In this document: in pieces, positions 14,404 to 23,676 of the stretch
How positions within the stretch are numbered: the stretch's first letter is position 1
Layout: the number at the start of each line of letters is the position of its first letter
Assembly: GCA_963755985.1 (NCBI GenBank)
Contig: CAVWLO010000002.1
Location: 186,001-250,000 of the forward strand
From: DASXMT01 sp963755985
Lineage (GTDB): Bacteria > Actinomycetota > Acidimicrobiia > Acidimicrobiales > RAAP-2
Length of the DNA: 64,000 bases
Direction: 5' to 3'
Notes under the pieces: generated by a model
What the model was told of the DNA's origin: nothing
What the model saw: only the letters and a program-made list of their open reading frames with translations
Databases searched by the model: none
Translations under genes and position numbers: made by a program

Positions 14404-17019
14404 ATGACAGTCACCGGTGTTGTCCCACCCGCGCATGCGGTCGACCGACCGTCGCTCCGCCGCAGGCTCGACCAGGCTCTGTCCCACCCGCTCGCGGTGA
14501 TCGTTGCCCCGGCCGGGGCCGGGAAGTCGGTCTTGCTGGCCCAGTGGGCGGCCAGCCGTCCGGAACTGCACTTTGTCTGGATGCACATCGACCAGCGGGA
14601 TGACGATCCGGTCCACTTCTCGCAACGACTGCTGCATGGGCTGAGCGCCATCCGGCCCGAGTTGGCCGACCTCGGGCCTCTGGTGGCCATGCACGGAGGC
14701 GGGTTGGGCACGCCCATGCTCGAAGAGCTCGGGGCCCAGATGGCCGACCTGCCTGACGTGGTGATCGTGCTCGACGACCTCCACCACGTCTCCAACGCAA
14801 CCCTCCTGGCCGACCTGGGCCGCCTGGTCGACGTCCTGCCCGGGCACGTCCACCTGGTCCTCTCCACCCGGGTCGATTTGCCCCTGGCCTGGAGCAGGCA
14901 CCGTATGCGCCTGACCATGACCGAGATCCGCCAGGCTGACCTGGCCCTCGACGTGGCCGAGTCCACGGAGCTCCTCGAGCGCATCGCCGGGCGAACCATG
15001 AGTCCCGACAGCGTGACCGCGCTGGTCAATCGGACCGAGGGGTGGGCTGCCGGCCTGCAATTGGCAGCCATGACCCTTCGCCAGTACGACGATGCCGACG
15101 AGTTCATCATCGACTTCAGCGGGAGCGACCGGCTGGTGGCCGACTACCTCACCGAGGAGGTGCTCCAGGGCCAATCCGATCGCCGCCGTGAATTCCTGCT
15201 CCGGGTGTCCGTGCTCGACGAGCTGTCCGCCGATCTGGTCGCTGACCTGACCGGCGAGCCGCACGCCCAGCTCGTCCTCGAAGAGCTTGAACGGGAGTCG
15301 ATGTTCCTCGTTCCCCTTGACACCCACCGGACCCGGTTCCGGTTTCACCATCTCTTTCGGGACCTCATGCGCTACCGGCTTCGGGTCGAGGACCCCTCGG
15401 CCGAGGCGCCGCTCTTGCAGAAGGCGGCCGAGTGGCACCTCCGGCGGGGTGAGGTCAGCCAGGCCGTCGAGTTCCTGCTCCGGGCGAGAGAGTGGGAACG
15501 CGTCCTCGAGATCGTTTTGTCCCTCGGCTCGGACGTGTACGAACGGGGCCAGATGGTCACGGTCATCCGATGGATCGAAGGCGTACCCGAGGCCATCCGA
15601 GCCGGAAGGCACAGCGTAAGCCTCCTCTTGGCCTTCCTCAAAGGGGTCGACGGCCAGGCGGCCGCGGGAGAGGACCTCGCCCGCCAGGTGATGACCGACC
15701 CGACGGCCAACGACGGCGAACGACTCTGCGCCATGGTCCTGCTGACGCTCCTGGCCCAATGGCGGCCCCGGCCGGAGACAACGATCGAGTTGGCTGTCCG
15801 TTCCCTCGACCTGTTGGCCAGCCTTGAAGACGCCGATCAGCTGCAAATACCCTCGGTCATGGGCCTGACCGACGCCCAGTCCCTTTGGACCCTTGCCCTG
15901 GTCTCGGGCGGACGGGCCCATTTCCTGGCCGGCAACATGATTGAGGCTCGGGACTGGCTCGAGCGCGGATTGGGAAGCCTGGGGGCGGCCTACTCGGTCT
16001 GGAAGATCAGCGGGCTGGGCTCGCTGGCGTTGCTCGAGGCCTGGTGCGGCCGCGCCCATCGCGCCGAGGCGCTGGCCGGTGAGGCCCTGGCCGTGGCCCG
16101 CGGGGTCGACACGTTGGCCCATCACTCAGCAGCCGATGCCTACCTGGCCCTCACCTTCGTCGCCCTCCTTCGTTCCCAGCCCAACAAGGCCGCGCTCTAC
16201 CTGCACGAGGCGACGCTGCGCGCCTTTGCCAACCAACGTCTGCAGCTGATGTGGATCTGCCAGTTCGCCCGGGCCCTGCTGCAAGCAGCCGAGGGCCTGA
16301 ACGACGAGGCGACGACGACGATCGTGTCGGCCACCCTCGAACTAGGTTCGCAGCCCCCGCCGGTCGTCGCCGATCGCCTCTTCGTCCTGCGCAGCCGCCT
16401 TCTGCGCCTGAGCGGATCGCCCGAGCGGGCCATGCTGTTGGCGGCCGAATCGGATTCGCGGTCGCATTTCTTGACCTTCGAGCTGGCCCTGGACGCACTG
16501 GCCCTGGGAGACTTGGAGCGGGCCCGGAAGGAATTCGACTCGTTGCCAATGCGGTCAGAGGTGACTGAGCCGGTGGCTGGTATCGAGCACCACCTCCTTG
16601 CCGCCCTCTTGTCCGAGGCTGTCGATCGAATTGACGATGCTCGGTCCCATCTCGGTGAGGCCATGGCCCTGGGCGATCGACATTGGTTGGTCGAGGTGTT
16701 CGTCAACGTGGGCCCACCAATGGTGCGAATGCTCTCGGGGCTCCCAGGCGAGCACGAGGAATTCCGGAGGGCCATTCTCGAGCAAAGCGGAGTGCTCTAT
16801 TCCTCGTCCCTGGTGGGAACGCTGGCCGACCCGCTGACCGATCGTGAGCTCGAGATCCTCTCCTATTTGCCCAGCCGGCTGACCAACATCGAACTGGCCC
16901 AGAAATGCTTCGTGTCGGTGAACACGATCAAGACCCACATGGCCCACATCTTCCAGAAGCTCGGCGCAGTCAATCGCAACGACGCCATCGCGCAGGCACG
17001 CCAGATGGGCCTGCTCTGA
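14404..17019 (+). CDS. Large ATP-binding LuxR-family (LAL/MalT-like) transcriptional regulator
   Basis: An 871-residue regulator of the MalT/LAL class: an N-terminal STAND-type NTPase, a long helical (TPR-like) sensor region and a C-terminal LuxR helix-turn-helix. Walker A APAGAGKS is at residues 35-42 and Walker B VVIVLDDLH at about 119-127. The HTH (about 808-868) has LTDRELEIL and NTIKTHMAHIFQKL. Such proteins activate promoters after binding ATP and an inducer. ATG 14404 is preferred because it lies after the TATGCT -10 and begins just before the P-loop domain. Palindrome site 5 lies in its own promoter, making it the best candidate to bind the twelve-site motif. A truncated paralogue lies at 31.5-32.1 kb. 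Confidence 0.88.
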   Translation: MTVTGVVPPAHAVDRPSLRRRLDQALSHPLAVIVAPAGAGKSVLLAQWAASRPELHFVWMHIDQRDDDPVHFSQRLLHGLSAIRPELADLGPLVAMHGGGLGTPMLEELGAQMADLPDVVIVLDDLHHVSNATLLADLGRLVDVLPGHVHLVLSTRVDLPLAWSRHRMRLTMTEIRQADLALDVAESTELLERIAGRTMSPDSVTALVNRTEGWAAGLQLAAMTLRQYDDADEFIIDFSGSDRLVADYLTEEVLQGQSDRRREFLLRVSVLDELSADLVADLTGEPHAQLVLEELERESMFLVPLDTHRTRFRFHHLFRDLMRYRLRVEDPSAEAPLLQKAAEWHLRRGEVSQAVEFLLRAREWERVLEIVLSLGSDVYERGQMVTVIRWIEGVPEAIRAGRHSVSLLLAFLKGVDGQAAAGEDLARQVMTDPTANDGERLCAMVLLTLLAQWRPRPETTIELAVRSLDLLASLEDADQLQIPSVMGLTDAQSLWTLALVSGGRAHFLAGNMIEARDWLERGLGSLGAAYSVWKISGLGSLALLEAWCGRAHRAEALAGEALAVARGVDTLAHHSAADAYLALTFVALLRSQPNKAALYLHEATLRAFANQRLQLMWICQFARALLQAAEGLNDEATTTIVSATLELGSQPPPVVADRLFVLRSRLLRLSGSPERAMLLAAESDSRSHFLTFELALDALALGDLERARKEFDSLPMRSEVTEPVAGIEHHLLAALLSEAVDRIDDARSHLGEAMALGDRHWLVEVFVNVGPPMVRMLSGLPGEHEEFRRAILEQSGVLYSSSLVGTLADPLTDRELEILSYLPSRLTNIELAQKCFVSVNTIKTHMAHIFQKLGAVNRNDAIAQARQMGLL

Positions 17020-17058
17020 GCGCCGGTACCGGGCCTGCTTGGAATTCCGGTGGGCATC

Positions 17059-17075
17059 TCACCCTTTCCGGGTGA
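17059..17075. promoter_or_regulatory. Palindrome site 6 (TCACCC-N5-GGGTGA)
   Basis: Perfect arms, TCACCC TTTCC GGGTGA. TAGATT (17098-17103) follows 22 bp downstream; the glutamate decarboxylase ATG is at 17211. Confidence 0.7.
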
Positions 17076-17210
17076 TGTTGGCCAGAGCCCGCCCATCTAG
17101 ATTGGGTGTGAGGGCAGCTCGTCCCCTTTGCCGTCTTCTGCGCTGTGGTCCCCCGCACGGTGGCCCTGCGAAGGTCAACCCGGCGGGCACACTGACAACC
17201 GAGGTGAACG

Positions 17211-18611
17211 ATGCCGCTGCACGAACGTATCCACCGGTCGCAGGAGGCGGCGGAGGCGCTGTTTGCCTCGGCCGACCTGTCTCACACCCTGCCCAAGTAC
17301 CGGTTTCCGGAACACGAGACGATACCGGAGTTCGCCAGCCAGGCTATCCGGGACGAGTTGCTCCTCGACGGCAATGCCCGGCAGAACCTGGCCACGTTCT
17401 GCCAGACCTGGGAAGACCCTCAGGTCCACGAGTTGATGGACCTGGCCATCAACAAGAACCTGATGGATAAGGACGAGTACCCGCAGTCGGCCGAGGTCGA
17501 GCGCCGCTGTGTCCACATGCTGGCCGACCTGTGGAACGCGCCCGATTCGGCCCATACCGTCGGTGCCTCCGCCTTGGGCTCGTCGGAGGCGTGCATGTTG
17601 GCGGGCCTGGCGGCCAAGTGGCGATGGCGGGCCAAGCAGGAGGCAGCGGGCAAGCCAACGGACAAGCCGAACATGGTTTGCGGGCCCGTGCAGGTGGTAT
17701 GGCACAAGTTCGCCAGGTACTGGGACATCGAGATGCGGGAGATCCCCATGTCACCGGGCAAGTACCACATGGATGCCGACCAGATGGTCGAGCGCATCGA
17801 CGAGAACACCATGCTGGTCGTGCCGACCTTCGGGGTGACCTACACCGGCGTCTACGAGCCGGTGGCGGAACTGGCTGAGGCCCTCGACCGACTGCAGGAG
17901 GAGAAGGGGTACGACGTGGACATCCACGTCGACGGGGCCAGTGGCGCATTCCTGGCCCCCTTCTGCGCACCGGACATCGAGTTCGACTTCCGGTTGCCGC
18001 GGGTGAAGTCGATCAGCACCTCCGGTCACAAGTTCGGCCTGGCCCCCTTGGGCGTCGGCTGGGTGGTGTGGCGGGACAAGGCCGAGCTCCCCGATGGCCT
18101 GATCTTCCATGTCAGCTATCTGGGCGGGGACATGCCTGATTTCCAGATCAATTTCTCTCGACCCGCCGGGCAGATCATCGCCCAGTACTACGAGTTCGTC
18201 CGGCTCGGGCGCGACGGGTACCGGCGCACCCACCAGGCGTGTTACGACGCCGGTGCCTATCTGGCCAAAGAGATCGTCAAGCTCGGGCCCTTCGAGTTGC
18301 TGTGCGACAGCGACCCCCACACCGGGATCCCCACGGTGACCTGGAAGATCAAAGACGGCATCGATCCGGGGTACACCCTCTTCGACCTGGCCGACCGTCT
18401 GCGGGTGCGCGGCTGGCAGGTACCGGCCTACCCGCTGACCGGATCGGCTTCGGACATCGCCGTCCAGCGGGTACTCGTCCGCCAGGGGGTGGATCGGGAC
18501 CTCATCTCCATACTCCTCACCGACTTCGCCGCTTGCGTCGGACACTTCGACAAACATCCGGTCAGCGTCACCATGAGCTCGGAGGAGGCCGGAGGGTTCA
18601 GCCACCTCTAA
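17211..18611 (+). CDS. gadB: Glutamate decarboxylase
   Basis: A 466-residue PLP enzyme that converts glutamate to GABA and CO2, consuming a proton; in known systems this supports acid resistance or GABA metabolism. Family features include HMLADLWNAP, TVGASALGSSEACMLAG, HVDGASGAF and the PLP-lysine motif STSGHKFG (Lys near residue 273). Length is normal for GadA/GadB. Start ATG 17211 (MPLHERIHRS) follows GAGGTGAACG. Palindrome site 6 and TAGATT form the likely promoter. No glutamate/GABA antiporter is adjacent; instead an ion-channel-like protein follows 28 bp downstream. Confidence 0.93.
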   Translation: MPLHERIHRSQEAAEALFASADLSHTLPKYRFPEHETIPEFASQAIRDELLLDGNARQNLATFCQTWEDPQVHELMDLAINKNLMDKDEYPQSAEVERRCVHMLADLWNAPDSAHTVGASALGSSEACMLAGLAAKWRWRAKQEAAGKPTDKPNMVCGPVQVVWHKFARYWDIEMREIPMSPGKYHMDADQMVERIDENTMLVVPTFGVTYTGVYEPVAELAEALDRLQEEKGYDVDIHVDGASGAFLAPFCAPDIEFDFRLPRVKSISTSGHKFGLAPLGVGWVVWRDKAELPDGLIFHVSYLGGDMPDFQINFSRPAGQIIAQYYEFVRLGRDGYRRTHQACYDAGAYLAKEIVKLGPFELLCDSDPHTGIPTVTWKIKDGIDPGYTLFDLADRLRVRGWQVPAYPLTGSASDIAVQRVLVRQGVDRDLISILLTDFAACVGHFDKHPVSVTMSSEEAGGFSHL

Positions 18612-18639
18612 GCTCAACGCCCAAGATGTGGACTAGACG

Positions 18640-19797
18640 ATGATCGCCGTTCATGTGCTGGCCGTCATGGCCGGCACCGTCGTCGTCGTGGCCACGTTGA
18701 TCTCCGCCCTGGAGACCGTCGTGCTACCGCGAGAGCGGTTCACCCACATCGCCCGGTTCGTCTTCGCCGTGGTCGACCGCCTGCTCATCCGTAACTGGCG
18801 GAACCAGAAGCGTGAGGACAACTTGCGCGCCCTCTATGCGCCGGTGGCGCTGGTGAGCCTGCCTCTGGTGTGGATGGTCATTGTCACCGCAGGGTTCTCG
18901 TTCGTCTTCTGGGGGACGGGTAAGGAATCATCTTTGCGTTCCTTCGAGATCAGTGGGTCGTCACTCTTCACGCTGGGATTCGCCGAACCGAGCGGGGTCG
19001 GCCGGATCTGGCTCACCTTCATCGAAGCGACCATCGGGCTCGGGCTCGTCGCCCTCTTGATCAGTTACCTGCCGACGATCTATGCCGCCCATCATGAGCG
19101 GGAAAAGGGGATCACCGTGCTACGCCCTTTCGCCGGCACGCCGGCCGATCCGGTCGGCATGGTGGCCAACCTCCACCGGATGGGTGCATTGGACAACCCG
19201 GATCTGTGGCGGATCGCGACCAACTGGCTTCTCGAGCTCGATCAGACCCATTCGTCATTCCCAGCGCTCAGCTATTTTCCCGATGCGAACCCGGAGCAGT
19301 CTTGGGTGGCTTCGGTCGGGACCATGCTCGACGGGGCTGCCCTGCTCATCTCCGTCTCGCTCTCCACCGTTGAGTCGGTTCCCACCGATGCCGACAAGGG
19401 ACCGATGCTGGCCTTGGCCTACGGCGTTCCCGCCATGGCCCGGATCGGCACTGCGGCCGCGCTCCCGATTGAGCGAAGCGTCCGGCTGGCCGATCTGATG
19501 TCGAGGCTCGGGGAGCCTGCTCCGGAATTGTCGATTGGTAGAGAGGAATATGTCGCCGCCCTGGAACGGCTGACCTCGTTGGTCGCCATCGCTGACGGAG
19601 ACATCGAAGGGTGTTGGCGAAGGTTCGCCTGGATCCGATCCGGTTACGACCAGGCCCTGCGTGGCCTGGCCGGCCTCACCTCTGCCACCCCGGCCCCGTG
19701 GACGACCGACCGACCGGCAACGGTTGGCCGCCCGCGCTTGGTCTCCCGACGTCCGATCCAGGTCGACTGGGCACCCGATAGCAGTAGGGACGGCTGA
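18640..19797 (+). CDS. Putative potassium-channel-like membrane protein
   Basis: A 385-residue protein with a hydrophobic N-terminal half and a soluble, helical C-terminal half. About four membrane segments fall in residues 3-25, 65-90, 105-125 and 130-150. Between the second and third, SSLFTLGFAEPSG resembles the pore helix plus selectivity filter of two-helix ion channels (TLGF in place of TVGYG), so ion selectivity is uncertain. It follows glutamate decarboxylase by 28 bp on the same strand and probably shares its transcript, suggesting a role in charge or pH balance during acid stress. This is inference from placement and the pore-like motif only. Confidence 0.65.
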   Translation: MIAVHVLAVMAGTVVVVATLISALETVVLPRERFTHIARFVFAVVDRLLIRNWRNQKREDNLRALYAPVALVSLPLVWMVIVTAGFSFVFWGTGKESSLRSFEISGSSLFTLGFAEPSGVGRIWLTFIEATIGLGLVALLISYLPTIYAAHHEREKGITVLRPFAGTPADPVGMVANLHRMGALDNPDLWRIATNWLLELDQTHSSFPALSYFPDANPEQSWVASVGTMLDGAALLISVSLSTVESVPTDADKGPMLALAYGVPAMARIGTAAALPIERSVRLADLMSRLGEPAPELSIGREEYVAALERLTSLVAIADGDIEGCWRRFAWIRSGYDQALRGLAGLTSATPAPWTTDRPATVGRPRLVSRRPIQVDWAPDSSRDG

Positions 19798-19866
19798 GGG
19801 CCTGTTCTTGCGGTATCAATTGGCCTCCGGGTGCATCGACCGGCTCGGACGAGGATGCTGGCCAGT

Positions 19867-20424
19867 TCACTCGGCGGCACGGAGGGCCACATGCCGACGA
19901 TGGCGCCGCATGAGGACCATCACCAACAAGGCGCTCATGGCCAGGCCGAAGACCAGGATGACGATGTCCTCGGTGGAGTTGTGTCCGGTGGTCACCCGGC
20001 CGATGCCGTAGGCGGTGGGGGCGACGGCCAGGGCGAAGGCGATCGACGCCACGAAGTTCCACACGACGAACTGGGCCTGGTTCATCTTGGCCGTCCCCGA
20101 GATGATGGCCGGCGTGAAGAAGACGGCCAGCCGACCCCACTTGGCGTAGGCCCGTTCCCCCTTGGCCACGAGCTGTTGCCGGCTGGCCTGACGCTTTCCC
20201 GGGCGCTCGATGAGCTGTTGTCCCCAGCGGTCACCCACCCGGTAGCCGATGATGCCCCCGATCTCGCCGGCAATGGCGGCGATGACGACAACCGCCACCA
20301 GGTTGAGGTTCCCTTGGCTGGCCCCCACCGCGGCGGCCCCCACCGCGGCACTCCCGATGAAGGGCACGCCGGCCCACGAGGCCGTGACGGCCAGGAACAA
20401 GACGACGTACTCCCATCCGTTCAT
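19867..20424 (-). CDS. DedA/SNARE-associated family membrane protein
   Basis: A 185-residue membrane protein of the DedA superfamily, whose members act as lipid flippases or in membrane-potential homeostasis. The early SWAGVPFIGSAAVGAAAV, then GEIGGIIGYRVGDRWG (the conserved charged re-entrant segment) and KWGRLAVFFTPAIISGTAKM match the family. ATG 20424 overlaps the ClC gene stop (ATGA on the minus strand), so the two are translationally coupled. It converges on the ion-channel gene. Confidence 0.75.
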   Translation of the reverse strand: MNGWEYVVLFLAVTASWAGVPFIGSAAVGAAAVGASQGNLNLVAVVVIAAIAGEIGGIIGYRVGDRWGQQLIERPGKRQASRQQLVAKGERAYAKWGRLAVFFTPAIISGTAKMNQAQFVVWNFVASIAFALAVAPTAYGIGRVTTGHNSTEDIVILVFGLAMSALLVMVLMRRHRRHVALRAAE

Positions 20425-21842
20425 GTGGGTGGGGCAGAGGTGCCGGTCGGTGCAGTGGCCCCGCCGGGCGGCGCAGCCGGTGCCTTCGTGTCGGGCGGCG
20501 CTGACGGTATCGCCGGCAGGAGCGGACGGAGCCGGGCCGTGGCGACGTAGGCGACCACGACGGCCACGATCACCAGCGGCATCAGGGCGATGGCGTCCGC
20601 CTCCAGGAAGAGGCTGGCCAACAGGACAGAGGTCAGGGGTAACCCGAGCATGGCGACGGTCATGGCTCCGATGCCCATGGCCACGCCGGCAATGAGGGGC
20701 AGCCCGGGGAGATGGGACAGGGCAATCCCGCCCGCGGCCCCGATGAACATTCCGGGAAAGGTCGGACCGCCCCGGAACGAGCTCAATGAAGCTCCGTAGG
20801 CCAGGCCCTTGAACAGGACCAGGAGCAACAGGGCGGTGACCGACCAACTGGAGGCGTCGTGGATCAGCGACCCCAGCGCCGATTGGCCGGAGAACAGCAC
20901 TTCGGATGAATTCCGGCCCGACGCCTCGCCGAAGGCGATGGCGCAGCCGGCGATGACTACGCCCATGACCGGGGTCAACAGCACCATCCGGCCCTCGACC
21001 ACCGGCTGGAGCCACAGGGCGATCCACCGGATGACCGTCCCGACCACCGCGGCGGCGACACCGATGCCCACTGCCCATAGCAGCTCAGCCACGTCCGGGG
21101 TGGTGAAAGCAGGGATGTTCGGGACGGCCAGCGTGAGGTGCCCGTACCCCGTCCATTTGTCCAGGCCGACGAAGATCAACGAGCCGATCCCGGCGGCGAG
21201 CAGGCCCGGGACCAGGACGACTCCCAGCAACGGGCCGCCGAGGCCCGCCGCCTCCATGAGCAGGAAGGCACCGACGATGGGCGACCCGAGCAGCGTGCTG
21301 ACGGCGGCAAAGCTCCCGGCGGCGCCGATCACCACCCCGGCCATGGCCGGGGCATCCCGCTTGACCAGGTGGACGGCGAGGAGGCCCATGCCGCTTCCTA
21401 AGGCGATCAGCGGTGCCTCGGGTCCCAGGACGACGCCGAGGCTGAGGGTGGCGAAGGCGGCAATGACGATCCCGGGCAGCTCGATCGGGGCGACGCCTCC
21501 GGCCGCCTTGAATCCCTCTGCCGGCTTGTGCCCCGAGGTCCCCGGGAGGTAGCGGATGCTCAGCCCGACGAGCAGCCCGCTCAAGGCCAGCGGGAGTATG
21601 GGCCACCATGCCGGCTCGCCGTGGAACCCGACCTGGCCGGGAAGGGTCGAGAAGACGTAGCTCTGCGTCTCGGCCACCGCCTTGAGGAAGAAGTAGGCGA
21701 CCGCAGCGACCGGTACACCGATGGCTGCGCCGAGGAGGAGCAGGACCAGATAGCTCCTGGACATCAGGAGGTCTGCCGGGTTGGGCGTCGCCGGCGGTTC
21801 ACTCGCGCCAGGCGCGGGGGTGGTTCCCGCGGCCTCAGTCAT
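20421..21842 (-). CDS. ClC family chloride channel/antiporter
   Basis: A 473-residue ClC protein with 10 or more membrane helices. The motif LGPEAPLIALGSG (about residues 138-150) corresponds to the conserved G-x-E-x-P region with the gating Glu. FRGGPTFPGMFIGAAGG (about 365-381) is the third anion-site signature. Bacterial ClC antiporters exchange chloride for protons and can serve as the electrical shunt in extreme acid response, which would fit the glutamate decarboxylase nearby. The Pro/Ala-rich C-terminal tail has no CBS domains. It overlaps the DedA gene and lies 35 bp downstream of the large membrane protein gene. Confidence 0.85.
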   Translation of the reverse strand: MTEAAGTTPAPGASEPPATPNPADLLMSRSYLVLLLLGAAIGVPVAAVAYFFLKAVAETQSYVFSTLPGQVGFHGEPAWWPILPLALSGLLVGLSIRYLPGTSGHKPAEGFKAAGGVAPIELPGIVIAAFATLSLGVVLGPEAPLIALGSGMGLLAVHLVKRDAPAMAGVVIGAAGSFAAVSTLLGSPIVGAFLLMEAAGLGGPLLGVVLVPGLLAAGIGSLIFVGLDKWTGYGHLTLAVPNIPAFTTPDVAELLWAVGIGVAAAVVGTVIRWIALWLQPVVEGRMVLLTPVMGVVIAGCAIAFGEASGRNSSEVLFSGQSALGSLIHDASSWSVTALLLLVLFKGLAYGASLSSFRGGPTFPGMFIGAAGGIALSHLPGLPLIAGVAMGIGAMTVAMLGLPLTSVLLASLFLEADAIALMPLVIVAVVVAYVATARLRPLLPAIPSAPPDTKAPAAPPGGATAPTGTSAPPT

Positions 21843-21877
21843 GGATCAAACTCCTCCGTCGAGCGAGTGTGCCGCGA

Positions 21878-23290
21878 TCAGCGATCATGATCGGGAGGAT
21901 GCGTGGGCGCAACACCCGAGCCGGGAACAGCCGAGCCGGCGGGGACCCGGTCTGCCTCATCGGGCACGGGCGAGCTTGGTCCCTCGGGGCCACGAGTCCC
22001 AGTGATCAGCCGGCGAGCCCATATGAGGACCCCTTGCAGGACCAGCAGGTAGGCGGCCAACGCCACCGCGCTCCACAGGATGCCCCCAGCCGACAGGTTT
22101 CCGCCGAAGACGAGGATGCAGCCCACGACAGCCACGCCGAGCAGCCGAAGGCCAGAGGCGTGATCGAGCGGGAAGTGGGCCCATCGTTCAACTCGCTCTG
22201 AGGACCCAGCACTGCGGGTCTTGGAGACCAGCTCGCCGAAGAGCTGGGCCAACCAGCGGAATCCTCTCCCGACCAGGCTACGGAGGGATCTCGCCCAACG
22301 CGCCGGCCCGATGAGCCACATGAGAACGGCCACGACGACCGAGACCAGCAGTGTCACTCGCAACGAGTTATGCAAGAAGTGGCTGAGCGTGTCGTAGACC
22401 GCGCCGGTGACCTCCGGGGACGCCCTGTTGGCGGCGTGGGTGATGAAGAAGTTGCGCTCATAGGCGACCAACCCGAGGACAACGAGGGTGGCGGTCGAGA
22501 CGCCGACGGCGATACGGAGCAACGTCTTGCGCCGATCGACGGCGACAGCGACGGCCGCGGCAATGAGGACGAGGGCCACCAGCGGGACCAACCAACCCAG
22601 TTGTTTGGCCAGGTGGAACACCTTCCGGATGGACTGGACCTGTGGCTTGGATGCGACCGTGACCGACAGGTTGGTGGCGTTCTTGAGCTTGGCCTGGAGA
22701 GGATCGAAGACAGTGATGCCCTGTTTGTGGAGCTGTGTTATCCCTTTCTCCAGAACGGGATCCAGCTTGATGGCGATTTGTTGGGCCTTCTGGCCGGCGG
22801 GGAGCTGGTTGCCGTCCAAGAAGCTGACTAGTGACGAATGGAGCCGCCGATTGGCCTTGTCCCAAGTTTGTTGGAACCACGTGCTGCGCAGCAGCGTCTT
22901 GAACTGGTCTTGCACAAAGCCATGGATCTGATTGGCGATCGGAGCGGCGGCGAACGACGCCTTGGGCGGTAGTGCGGTCTCGAGGCGGCCCTGCACGTCG
23001 ACCTTCTGTGAGAGCACGTCGCTCGCCTTGATGGCGATATGGTCGGTGATCACCTGTTGGCGGGCCAACGGCGCCATGGTGGCCACGAACTGATCGGTGT
23101 TGGTGATGGTCCTGACAGCCCAGACCGTGAGTACCGAGATCGGCACCAGCAAGGCCGCGAGGACCACCAGCACCCATGTCACGGGCCGCCGGATCCGGTG
23201 CGACTTCGTTCCTTGCTTGCTCACGCTGCTCGCCCGTGACTCATCGTCGAAGCATGACCGCTCGGAAGGCCGCCGTGCTCGGATATTCAC
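21878..23290 (-). CDS. Multipass membrane protein, unknown function
   Basis: A protein of up to 470 residues with an N-terminal basic segment, one membrane helix (about 38-60), a 170-residue extracytoplasmic domain rich in charged helices, then about four further helices (about 235-255, 262-282, 315-335, 385-425 as a pair) and a Pro-rich tail. It resembles uncharacterised actinobacterial integral membrane proteins; I cannot name a family. The start could be ATG 23290 or GTG 23224 (just before SKQGTKSHRIRRP), the latter leaving a shorter leader. It lies on the same strand between the SHOCT gene and the ClC-DedA pair. Confidence 0.6.
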   Translation of the reverse strand: MNIRARRPSERSCFDDESRASSVSKQGTKSHRIRRPVTWVLVVLAALLVPISVLTVWAVRTITNTDQFVATMAPLARQQVITDHIAIKASDVLSQKVDVQGRLETALPPKASFAAAPIANQIHGFVQDQFKTLLRSTWFQQTWDKANRRLHSSLVSFLDGNQLPAGQKAQQIAIKLDPVLEKGITQLHKQGITVFDPLQAKLKNATNLSVTVASKPQVQSIRKVFHLAKQLGWLVPLVALVLIAAAVAVAVDRRKTLLRIAVGVSTATLVVLGLVAYERNFFITHAANRASPEVTGAVYDTLSHFLHNSLRVTLLVSVVVAVLMWLIGPARWARSLRSLVGRGFRWLAQLFGELVSKTRSAGSSERVERWAHFPLDHASGLRLLGVAVVGCILVFGGNLSAGGILWSAVALAAYLLVLQGVLIWARRLITGTRGPEGPSSPVPDEADRVPAGSAVPGSGVAPTHPPDHDR

Positions 23291-23400
23291 GCCTGGTGGG
23301 AGCTACGGCCACTGGAGTCCTCACCTGCTCGGCTGGTGCAGTCGGCCGTGCCGCTCGGTGCGATCGGAACGCATCTCCAAGGGGAAGAAGCGTCAGGCCA

Positions 23401-23676
23401 TCACCCAAGTAGGCGCGCCTTCTGCGTTTCGAACTCGGCCTCGGTCAACGCGCCGGAGTCCTTCAGCGCCGCCAGTTGCGTGAGTTGCTCGATCGGGTCG
23501 GGGGCCGCGGCCGCAGGCGCGGGCGGTGGCGGTGGCGGAGGTGCCTCTGGGGCCGGAGCTTCCTGGGCGGCGTTGGCCGCCCGCTTGTTGGCGGCGTGTG
23601 CACCCACGGCGGCCGCGGTACCGGCCACCACGGTGGTTCGCACGGCCATCCGGGCGATGGGTCGTCTTCTCATCAT
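23401..23676 (-). CDS. SHOCT-domain small protein
   Basis: A 91-residue protein with a basic N-terminus, a short hydrophobic stretch (TTVVAGTAAAVGAHAA), a Pro/Ala-rich linker (about 40-58) and a C-terminal SHOCT domain (DPIEQLTQLAALKDSGALTE followed by AEFETQKARLLG). SHOCT is a short C-terminal oligomerisation or anchoring helix pair found in many stress proteins. Its ATG overlaps the stop of the DUF6325-like gene by four bases, so the pair is coupled behind palindrome site 7. The C-terminus is close to that of the 30407-30799 protein, another gene with a palindrome. Confidence 0.75.
   Translation of the reverse strand: MMRRRPIARMAVRTTVVAGTAAAVGAHAANKRAANAAQEAPAPEAPPPPPPPAPAAAAPDPIEQLTQLAALKDSGALTEAEFETQKARLLG

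Noticed and set aside
14323..16125. A 600-codon open frame antisense to the LAL regulator
   Set aside because: Long antisense frames are common in high-GC DNA. Its translation is low-complexity Gln/Gly/Pro/Asp-rich with no motif, while the plus strand has Walker motifs and an HTH.
23401..23417. TCACCC-N5-GGCGCG at the 3' end of the SHOCT gene, a possible thirteenth palindrome
   Set aside because: The right arm does not match GGGTGA, and it overlaps the stop codon of a gene rather than a promoter.
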